Source: Branchipolynoe longqiensis (Eukaryota > Annelida > Polychaeta > Phyllodocida > Polynoidae). Taken from it: a stretch of DNA of 64,000 nt. Shown in pieces: positions 1 through 10,700 of this stretch (position 1 is the stretch's first letter; each line of letters opens with the position of its first letter). Where the stretch lies: positions 28,691,005 through 28,755,004 of the forward strand of contig CM059186.1 of assembly GCA_030323885.1 (NCBI GenBank), given 5' to 3'. A program made the translations under genes and the position numbers. The notes below the pieces were generated by a model that saw only the letters and a list, made by a program, of their open reading frames with translations, ran no database searches and was not told the origin of the DNA.

Positions 1-149
1 CCGACAGGAGACATGGACAATTGTCGTCTGGCGTAGTTAGGAGCTATTTATAAAAAAGAATAATTTATAAAAAAAAGAAGAAGAGTATCTATCAGTGGAG
101 CCATTGGGAAACGGTGTATCTACATAATAGATTAATATAGCTGTCCCAC

Positions 150-929
150 AAGTAATTTATAATTAGCAGAGCTGCATTTTACTAATTTCCACAGAGCGCA
201 ACCATATTTCCCACAGGCGTAAAACTAATTTACAAATAGCAGAGCTGCATGTTTCTTACTGGCACAAAACTAATTTACACAGAGCGCAGCTATATTTCCC
301 ATAGACGTAAAACTAATTTACACGTAGCACAGACATATATTTCCCACAGGTTCAAAACTGATTCACAAATAGCAGAACTGCATTTTTCTTACAGGCACAA
401 AACTAATTTACACAGAGCGCAAGTATATTTCCCATATACGTAAAACTAATTTACATGTAGCACAGCCATACATTTCCCACAGGTTCAAAACTAATTTACA
501 AATAGCAGAGCTGCATGTTTCTTACAGGCACAAAACTAATTAACACAGAGCGCAACTATATTTCCCATAGGCATAAAACTAATTTACACGTAGCACAGCC
601 ATACATTTCCCACAGGTTCAAAACTAATTTACAAATAGCAGAGCTGCATTTTTCTTACAGGCACAAAATTAATTTCCACAGAGCGCAACTATATTTCCCA
701 CAGGCGTAAAACTAATTTACATGTAACACAGTCATACATTTCCCACAGGCGTAAAACTAATTTACAAATAGCACAGCTGCATGTTTCTTACAGGCGCAAA
801 ACTAATTTACACAAAGCACAACTGTATTTCCCACAGACGTAAAACTAATTTACACGTAGGACAGCCATACATTTCCCACAGGTTCAAAATTAATTTACAC
901 ATAGCATGGTTTTATATTCCCCGAAGGAT
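150..929. repeat. Higher-order satellite, 133-bp unit of three 44-45 bp monomers
   Basis: Three alternating monomers share the start AAAACTAATTTACA and differ in their ends (AGCAGAGCTGCAT, AGAGCGCAACTATAT, AGCACAGCCATACAT). The trimer recurs about every 133 bp, about six times. Open frames inside it are by-products. Confidence 0.9.
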
Positions 930-930
930 T

Positions 931-1008
931 AGAACTAACTAAAGTGGCAGGCTTAGTCCCTGTACACATCGAACTAACTAGAGTGGCAGGCTTAGTCCCT
1001 GTACACAA
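931..1008. repeat. 40-bp tandem duplication
   Basis: GAACTAACTARAGTGGCAGG followed by CTTAGTCCCTGTACACA occurs twice in tandem, right after the satellite. Confidence 0.85.
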
Positions 1009-1064
1009 CACTGTGCTATACTGAATTTAAACTTCACACCACGCCTACCACTATCATTCTTATA

Positions 1065-1239
1065 CAGTAAAACCTCTTTAAATCAACCAACCATGGGACC
1101 AACTTTAAATGGTCCATTTAGGGAGGTGGTCAGTTTAGGGATTTAAAAAAAATTGTATTGGCGATTGTTTGGGACCCAAATAAAGCGATCGATATAGGGG
1201 AGTGGTCAATCTGTGGAGGTGGTCAGTTAGGTTTTACTG
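1065..1239. mobile_element. pogo-like MITE, copy 1
   Basis: It starts CAGTAAAACCTCTTTAAATC and ends with the inverse, GGTTTTACTG, with TA on the left. Relatives lie at 30037-30214 and 42213-42403. CAGTA-type ends with a TA target suggest the Tc1/mariner pogo-Tigger group (inference). Confidence 0.75.
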
Positions 1240-2125
1240 CACTAGTAACGGCATCTATTGACTCATGGTAACTACCGATATATTATATAGTACTGAAACA
1301 CGGCGTTTCCGCTAAGTTGAATTTTATTATCGTATTTAAAAGAAAGTATGGTTCGTTCACAATTCGATATATCCACCCAACTGTCTTTCGTGCTGCTTGA
1401 ACTTTGAACTCTGAACTAAACCATTAATAGAAGAGCAACGATAACATGGTGGGTATTTTTTTTTTTAAGACAAGTTTATAATTATTAATCTGTATTTAAA
1501 AAACAACAAAAAGCCACTTATCGCAAAGACCGCTCTCACCTATTCTTGTAGCTTTATTTAACAATCATGCGGCTTTAACCCATGGCACACGGCGAGTCAT
1601 AATTATACTACCGGTATTCTTTTATGGATTCTTTGCTTGTCACACCGATTTGTGACTGCGCACTGACGGCGAATTTATGAATGCTGCGCCATTGGGAGAT
1701 CTGACTACCGTCACCGTGCCCACTCAGTCACACTATTCTGATACTGAGCAAACCAACTGTCAGACCACTGCAATGAGTCGAGTTCAGCCCAGACATGAGC
1801 AGAGAAGTAAAACAAATTAGCTTATTGTGGGCGTATGCCTCAAAACTCGGCCGAGAATTTTTTTTACAAGTAGGACACAATTGGTGCAATTTGGTAGGAG
1901 GGAGATATTTCACTCTTCACCTGTGACATATGGTAAGAGTAGGCATATAGACCAGTACTCTAAGAATACAGAAGTGTTTTTCTTGTAATCTTGCATAAAT
2001 GATAAGTCAATAATATAAATAATACACCTATACCATAGTTAATAGTTAATATTTAATTTATTGTCCAGGAAGCATTTAATTGGCGGAAATCAGCGGGAAA
2101 TGCTCATGCCTGGTTCAGCCTTTAA
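1240..2125. other. No recognised gene; PDHB intron 7 or intergenic
   Basis: AT-rich single-copy-looking DNA. I found no exon matching the PDHB C-terminal half on the minus strand here. Confidence 0.6.
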
Positions 2126-2463
2126 TTAAAGTTGCATTGCCCGATGGTTTTGAGTTTGTAATTTTCTGAGATAGATATATTAGATTGATCGCTATAATCT
2201 ATCTTAAATTAGCTTGAATTAATTTGGATCTAAAATGGCTAACTTAGGAGATATTTGAAGTGTAAACATGCTAAATTAATTTTGGCATGCTTGCCCAAAC
2301 TCTGACCCCATAGGCTTCAGCAGAAACAGGCTCTATTAAATTGACTTAGTGGTTCTATGCAGCAAGAAGTATTTAATAAGTGCATCAGTATATGCAGGTT
2401 CAAAGCTACATAAATATTTTGCTTTTCAAAATGTGACGTTTTCATCGGACTATGCAGCTTTAA
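2126..2463. mobile_element. TTAA-ended MITE, copy in PDHB intron 7
   Basis: It starts TTAAAGTTGCATTGCCCGAT and ends ATCGGACTATGCAGCTTTAA, its inverted form. About 340 bp, with the family's midpoint motif (CATGCTTGCC here, AAGCTTGCC in other copies). TTAA at both ends is compatible with a piggyBac-type target, but superfamily is unproven. Confidence 0.85.
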
Positions 2464-2527
2464 AGCTAAATTATCTACACATATTTTTAGCGATTAAATA
2501 TTTCATTTAAATAAATAAAAATGAGCC

Positions 2528-2596
2528 AAACAAGGAGACAGGCATCAGCCCACCCACCTGGGTCATTATCGCGGATGGCTGTCTTTAGCAGACCTC
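2528..2596 (-). repeat. Source of an inverted 69-bp exon/intron duplicate
   Basis: The last 39 bp of PDHB exon 7 plus the first 30 bp of intron 7 match 5667-5735 in inverse orientation with five mismatches. Confidence 0.9.
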
Positions 2597-2735
2597 GGGC
2601 GTCTTCGGAGCTGTACGGGGAGAGAACCTTGAGGCCCGGGCAGCTGCCGTACCAGGCGGCGAAGCACTGTGAGTGTTGAGCACCCACACCCAGGGCAGCA
2701 CCGTTAGGCCCTCTGAACACGATGGGCACTGTTAT
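2558..2735 (-). CDS. PDHB: PDHB coding exon 7 (last exon in the window)
   Basis: It has 59 codons plus one base (phase 1 donor, CCAG|GTGGGT), beginning [16 protein letters not shown] and ending AIRDNDP. It carries the conserved [13 protein letters not shown] histidine motif. The last 39 bp and the first 30 bp of intron 7 recur inverted at 5667-5735. Confidence 0.97.
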
Positions 2736-3738
2736 CTGCGGAGGTTAGGCCCAGTTAGTGGGGTGGGGTGCAATTTGGCAACATCTATGTATGTATGTAT
2801 GTATGTATGTATGTATGTATGTATGTATGTGTGTGTGTGTGTGTATGTATGTGGGTCATTCTCTAAAACTGGGCACCAAAGTGTGACATGGAAACCAAAA
2901 GTGAAAACCTTCCAAATAATAGCAAAAGTCCTTCCAAATAATAGCCTAGTCCAATGTCCTATGAAGGTTTGTATGTTGTGGATATGTCAGAGTTGAAAAA
3001 AATGAATTAGATTTTATACAAATTGAGCAATACATTAATATCACTCGTGTAACATGAAAATCAAAGACACACCCAGAACCTCATTTTAACATATACAACA
3101 TAGTCAAACAAGATATTATTGATTACTGTTAAGCAGACAAGGTTATGACTTACAAGAAAAAAATTGAAAAAAGTTTGGCTACATGTATGGGGTCAATGTG
3201 TAAATTTTCACATTTTCACTCTAGCGCAAAATCATACAATTATAATTTTGATATCTTATGTGGGATAAATTCAATACAAGTAGAACTGCTAACACATTTA
3301 ATAGACAAAGGCTACAACGATTATTTGACTTGTTATCGACAAAACAAAGACTTAATTATCAGCATCATAACATGGAGACCAAATATGTGGTGCCCAGTTT
3401 TTGAGAATAACCCATGTATGTATGTATGTATGTATGTATGTATGTATGTATGTATGTATGTATGTATGTATGTATGTATGTATGTACATACATATGTATG
3501 TATGGGTCCATACATGTGAAGATATGGAATTCAAGGCTATTTCAAAGGCTTTTCAAGGCTGTTTTTGATAGGGACTATTTTCAATTGGATTTAGTTCAAA
3601 ATCGCCATTCCGAATAGCGAATTCATACTAATTTAGATCAGTGGGAACAGTTTAATGGAAGTCAAAGCTTTTTAAAACTAATTACCAAAAATAGTTTAAA
3701 TTCAAGACTTTCCAGGCCAAATACAGACCCTGTATGTA

Positions 3739-3774
<36 letters not shown>

Positions 3775-6700
3775 TGTATGTATGTATGTATGTATGTATG
3801 TATGCATCACGTACGTTTGTATGTGGACATGTATGCATGTATGAAAAGCATGTAAATGATGATGATAATAATAATAATTAAAATAATAATAATAACACCA
3901 ATAGGAACGTCGAAGATTGGTTGGTTGATTGTTAGAGTTTTACGTTCTAGCAATATCTAAGGTCATAGCACGATGGGTACCGTCTTGTGACAGTGCACAC
4001 TCTATTGCCTTCAGCAACATATTCTATTCAATTGCCTCAGCAATCCCTTCTGTGTGGTGACAAATATTTTGTGCACTAGTATCTAAGTTTGATACGTAGA
4101 ATTTAATCTAGATAATTGTTTTCGCTTTGAAAATTTGATGTTTTCATCGGACTATGCAGCTTTAAATAATTTTACCGGAAAAGAAATTAAAGCGAGTAGC
4201 TTTTTTGCAGGGTATGTCGCATACTGGGAACACATTGTACATCAGGGACGAAAGTGATCTCCGGGGAAAAAAGCGGAAATGCTGATATTCTCCCATAGGC
4301 TTAGCATTATCAGGGAATCGCTGAAAATTCCCGGAAGTTTCATACATATTGGGATGCACTGATAGTGCTGCGGCGTTTGAACCACATATTAGTAGTATAC
4401 ACTGATAGTGCTGCACCGTTTGAAGCACGTATCAGTAGTACATGCTGATAGTGCTGCGGCGTTTGAAGTCATTAGTAGTAAACGCTGCTAGTGCTGCGGC
4501 GTTTGCACCACATATTAGTATACGCTGATAGTGCTTCAGCGTGAAACAACGTATTGGTTTGGTTGGTTGGTTGTTGGAGTTTTACATCCTGGCAACATGT
4601 AAGGTCATATCAGGACAGGCGCACCGTATTAGTATACACTTATAGCTACAGGAAAAATCCCGGAAATCAGCGAAATCGCGGAGATCTTTCATCCCTGGTA
4701 CATGACGAAGCCACCCCACCACATCCCAAATAGGAGTTCTCGTACCTTTCCCGCAGACATGTAGTGGGCCTTGGCAGCCGAGTTGATGACCTGGTCAATG
4801 GCTTGCATAGCAAAGTTAAAGGTCATGAACTCAAGGACAGGGCGGAGACCAGCCTGCAAAAAAAAGACAAGGCATTTAATTAAATATTCACACACACTCT
4901 ATCTGAGGGCATAGAACAATATGCAAGAAGAGATAAGGGGTTCCACTAGGTCAACTATCCAGTCACACACACACACACACACTCGTTTTAGTAGGTTTAT
5001 TTGTGTGTTAAGTTACTTTTTAAATAAGCTTATTTAGTAAACAACTCAGCGTCGAGGCACTGGGCTTCCGAATATGCAACACAATATATTTTGATTTTAA
5101 TCAATTTCTTTCATACATAATTGGCTTTGACATGTGGTTGGTTGGAGTTTTACTTCCTGGCAACATCTAAGGTCATATCAGGACGGACTTTGACATGTGA
5201 AATAACAAATATTCATATGCACTGAAACGGTAGCCTTAAACAATGATTATACATCTCGATGCTTAATAATAATAAATGAAAAATAATTGTAGACAATATT
5301 ATGACAGCAGATCTATTCATTATTCTATTTGAAAGGTGAAATAGCAAATAGAGGGGAGGGAGGTGGTTTCTAGAGTTACCATACTAGCAACATGTTCATA
5401 TATCGATGCAGTATGACGTTCTCCCCGATATTGAATAAATAAAGGGTATGAATCATGTAGGACGCTATACCCTTTTTGTGCATGCTGGACAGGTGAGTAC
5501 AGGTTCGTTGTTGGAGTTTTACGTCCTAGCAACATCTAAGGTCATATCAGGACGGGTACCGACTTGTGACAGTGCACACTTATGGCGACTTTATAGTGCT
5601 GCCCACTGGGAAAACAGGGTACCATGACCCAATATCCCCACTGTCACATTATCCTGTCTCAGGAATGAGGTCTGCTAAAGGCGGCCATCCGTGATAATGA
5701 CCCAGGTGGGTGTGCTGAAGCCTGTCTCCTTGTTTTACTCCCACACAGTCACATTATCCGCTATGCTAGGTATTAATTTGATGTCATTGGTTTGACTCGG
5801 CTGGGATTCGAACTCCCAACCTTCCACATGGCAAGCCTGTGCTCTACCGATTCGGCCACCGCGTCTGGAGGAAAGCAGTTGAGTCTAGCTTGATTTCCAT
5901 CCGTGATAGGTTAAGTCATGCAGCATGAACGACAGAAAAAGCTCTGTTAACAAATATTTAACAGCATTTTGCAGTACACACTTTTTTTTTAATGAAAAGG
6001 AAAATGTGAGGGTAAAGCTGGACTAACGTATTGTTACCGTCACTTGTCGCAACTTTATTGAGAAAAACAAACCCACTTATCACTTGCAATCATTTCACTT
6101 CGACGATTACTCGACAATGCCCAAGTTGCTACGCCATTCTCTATTTAATTCATCACATATAGCCCACATCAGGTCGCTAGCACTGCTAGTGGCTAACATA
6201 ATTATGTTTAGTTAGAGAACTTGGTTGGTTGTTGGAGTTTTACGTCCTGGCAACATCAAATGTCATATCAGGATGAGTACCGACTTGTAACAGTGCGCAC
6301 TCATGGTGACTTTATAGTGCTGCCCCACTAGGAGACCAGGCCACCAGCACCATGACCTGATATCCCACTCAGTCACATTATCCTGACACTGAGCAAACCA
6401 GTCCTTGCCCTATCCTAATAATGCTGAGCGCCTGGCTAGGAAGTGACAAGTATCAATTTACTAAGTCATTGGTTTGACATGACCGGGAACTGAACTCACG
6501 ACCTTCCGCACGGGAGGCCTGCTCTCTACTGATTCGGGCACCGCATCCAGTAGATTTTTGTTAGCGAACTTAGAGATTGAGAAGTATTGGCCTGGTACAG
6601 TTAGAACTTGTCCAAACACAACATAACGCCGATCAAAGAACACTAATACCATGAGCAATGGAAGATTAACTAAACATTGGGAGGGGTTGCAGAGATTAAT

Positions 6701-7677
6701 TCATGAGCAATGGACGACTAGACTACCTTGTACAGTACAGGAAAAGGAGGCTCTACTCGATTTTGGCGTGGTGTAATAAATGGTGCAATAATGACAGGTA
6801 TCCAGAACAGTGCATTGATTGATTGATCAGTGGAAAGTATCAGCCACGCTTAGGTTCTCGTAATATTGGTTTCATTTTTGACTTGCTACCAACAAAATAA
6901 TTAATTTATCACAATCGTAACGTAGAAACCAAATATGTGGTGCCCAATTTGAGAGAATGACCCATTTATCTTTACTCACCATGGCAGATCCAGTGGCGAT
7001 CCCAGTGAACCCATGCTGTAAGGGAGAACATGGCTTGATTGATTAATTGATTGTGGTTTTACGCAAAGGTCACATTCATGGCAAAAAGTGTTTAAATTTG
7101 ATTGGCATGATCATTTAACCATCGCTTTTACACAGAAAGTAAAAGCTCATAGTTACAAAATGTGTGTCAACGAAGAATTGCAGAGAATGTAAAAGCTCAT
7201 GATATATTATAAAATTTGTAGTAAAGGATGGTAAAGTTCAAAATGAAAATACATCGCCATCACTTTTTTTAACGTTACAAGAGGGGATACAGCCGAGTGT
7301 CCTCAGGAATGATCAAATTTCTTCTTGTTTTACATGACCTTGACAAATCATCACTGATTCTATTTAAAAAGATGATCACGCCATGTTGCAATAGAATCTA
7401 TCTGAATATATGACTAGATTCACTGAGTCGAGCAGTCGGGGGATTTACCCACGCCGTAACCAGATATTCTTAGTCTCTTTGTTTCGAAATATTTCCTCAC
7501 ACATCTTACAGCTTAAAATTAATAAAGCAAGACAAGTACAAAGTCACTGTTGTGAAGACTGAATTGTTTAAAAATGTGAATATGTGATGTTAGTGCAATT
7601 AAATTGATATATCTCAAAAGACGTTGAAAATCAAGTTGATTTTTATGAAAGTAATTTGATTTCTCTTTCATCATCAA

Positions 7678-7716
<39 letters not shown>

Positions 7717-10700
7717 GCTGTTGTTCGCGATGCTACAAAGACTGCTTTCATTACTTGACTGCCGCTCTCCATTTAGCTCTCTGCTGTGAGAGTGATGTCC
7801 ATGAGTCGGTCTTAATGTCTCTCAGCTTCAGGTTTCTCTTGATGGTATCCTTTTTCTCTTTCAAAGGACACCAAATTCAGCATCTTTAGTATTACTGCTT
7901 ATAAGATATGATATGAGAAATGATAAGACATGGCAGGTGCATTCAGGCATTCTTGGCCTGGAAGCATGTGCGACCTGTGGGCACATTTGGGCACTCCCGT
8001 CAATAAAAGGTTAAACAATTTCTGAACATAAACACCCAATTAGTTCAAGTCGATTATCTCTCAAAGAATTGAATTAATTTGTGTGTTGGGGGTTGTGTCT
8101 CCCAAACGTAAGTACATTTGATGGACACCTACCTCTGTGATGGGCGTGTCGATCACTCGCTTGTCGCCATATTTACGCCACAAACCTTTGGTGATCTTCA
8201 ATGCAGAAATAAATAAATAAATAAATAGACAGCTTGAAGTTAAAGCTGCGATCTTCGGCACAGCTCGTTTAGTATAATCTGCTTTGGGTTCACATATTTC
8301 TATTTTACAAGTCAACAATATCACGAGAATGCCTACTACATATAGTCTATAAGTCGTGGCTCTTATTTTCATTATAGAAAGCTATGTAGAGTTAGCTACA
8401 GAATGTCTAGTACATATAGCCTATAAGACGTGGCTCTTATTTTCATTATAGAAAGCTATGTAGAGTTAGCTACAGAATGTCTAGTACATATAGCCTATAA
8501 GACGTGGCTCTTATTCTCATGATACGGCTATGTAGTTAGCTACAGAATGTCTAGTACATATAGGCTATAAGATGTGGCTCTTATTCTCATTATAGAACGC
8601 TAGGTACAGTTAGCTACAGAATGTCTAGTACATATATCCTATAAGACGTGGCTCTTATTCTCATGATACGGCTATGAACAGTTAGCTAGACATTAGCACA
8701 TATAGTCTATAAAACATGGCTCTTATTCTCACGATAAGGCTATGTACAGTTAGCTACGGAATGTCTAGTACATATAGTCTATAAGACGTGGGTCTTATTC
8801 TCACGATACGACTATGTACAGTTAGGTACACAATGTCTAGTCCACATAGTCTATAAAACATAGCTCTTATTCTCACGATAAGGCTATGTACAGTTAGGTA
8901 CACAATGTCTAGTACATATAGTCTATAAAACGTGGCTCTTATTCTCAGGATAAGGATATGTACAGCTAGCTACACAATGTCTAGTACAAATAGTCTATAA
9001 ACGTGGCTCTTATTCTCACGATAAAGCCATGTACAGTTAGCTACCTTGTAGGCACCATCATACTGGGCAACTTCCTCCCCCAGTACGTATACCCGGTCGT
9101 CAAGCATCATTTCCTCATCAATAGCGCTGTTTAAAGCATCACGGACCGTCAACTGAAAGTGATTATTAATAATGTATACAGACATATCATATTGATTTCC
9201 ATTGTTTTATTGTTTGCTTGTCTGATTTAGAGCAGTTACCAGCAGGTAATGGCACAAATTCGTTTTCGGGGAGTTTTATGCCCTGGCAACATCAAGGGTC
9301 ATATTAGGACGGATTACTGCATGCTCATGGCGACTTGCTGCTCCACTGGGAGGCCAGGCTGCTAGCACCATGACACGATATCCAACACAGTCACATTATC
9401 CCGACACTGTGCTAACCAGTCCTTGTGCTATCCTATTAATGCAGAGCACTAGGTTAGGTAGATAAAAGATTCACCCGGTACTTGTAGTACACGGGTGAAG
9501 ACCAGCCTTATATAAATACGGGCGAAAATAGCGTTAGTATGGAACATCACCTAGAAACTGTGGCTCCAGTATCAAATGGATACTTATATAGGCGCAGAGT
9601 TGGTGAAATGGGCGAGAATGCTAAAAGACAAGATGGCGGCCGCAGAACGCCGTCGATTTCACTTTTAAATCTTATTAAACTATATATTATATTATATTTT
9701 TCAACTCAAAGGTAGCGGGCTATCAATAAGACATATGTAAAGAATATTTGTTGCTTCTTAGATTGTAAAATTAGGCTCTCAATTCTTTGACCCGCATTTT
9801 CGCCAGCTTTTACATAAGGTTGGTTTGCACCCCTACTGCAGCAGTACGGGGTGAATATTGTACCTATAGGTTAGGTAGCAACAAGTATCTATTTTTGTAA
9901 ATTATCAGTTTGGCTTGACTGGGAATCGAACACCCGACCATCCGAACAGGAAGCATTCGCCTCACCGATTCGGCCACCACGTCTGGTATAAACCCGAGCC
10001 AGAGCTAGATGTAAAAAGCTAACTGACCCCACTCATGTACTTTGTTTATTATGCAGCGTCGGTCTATATAATATATATCCTCCCCCTCCCGCCCCCACCC
10101 ACCCAGCCTCTTGATGACCTGGTTATGTAAAAACATGATTACCACTAGACTAAAGCCGCATAACCTCATGAAATCATCAATTTGTCTAAATCCCAATAGT
10201 TAGCTTAATTGGTCCCATACATCCAAATGATGCACATACTAAATACATGGATGAAAGTGGTCTCTGGGAAAAAACCCGGAAATGCTGATATTCTCCCATA
10301 GGCTTAGCATTGTCAGGGAATCGCTGGAAATTCACGGAAGTCGGGTTTCATACATATTTGTATACGCTGATAGTGCTGTGCCGTTTGAAGCATGTATTAG
10401 TAGTATATGCTGCTAGTGCTGCGGCGTTTGCATCGCATATCGGTATACGCTGATAGTGCTGCACCATGAAGGCATTAGTAGTATACGCTGTTAGTACTGT
10501 AGCGTTTGCACCACATATTAGTATACACTGATGGTGCTGCAGCGTGAAACAATGTATTGGTTGGTTGGTTGTTGGAGTTTTACATCCTGGCAACATCTAA
10601 GGTCATATCAGGACGGGCGCAACTTACTAGTATACACTTATAGCCACACGAAAAATCCCGGAAATCCGCGAAATCGCGGAGATCTTTCATCCTTGTAAAT

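Noticed and set aside
249..709. Two similar 64-codon frames
   Set aside because: Satellite units in different reading frames; 266 bp apart, not a multiple of three.
1728..1913. A PDHB exon 8
   Set aside because: The minus-strand frame shows none of the expected NELMYG or downstream E1 beta motifs.
8333..9044. CRISPR-like array
   Set aside because: Units are contiguous and similar throughout; there are no unique spacers and the context is an animal intron.
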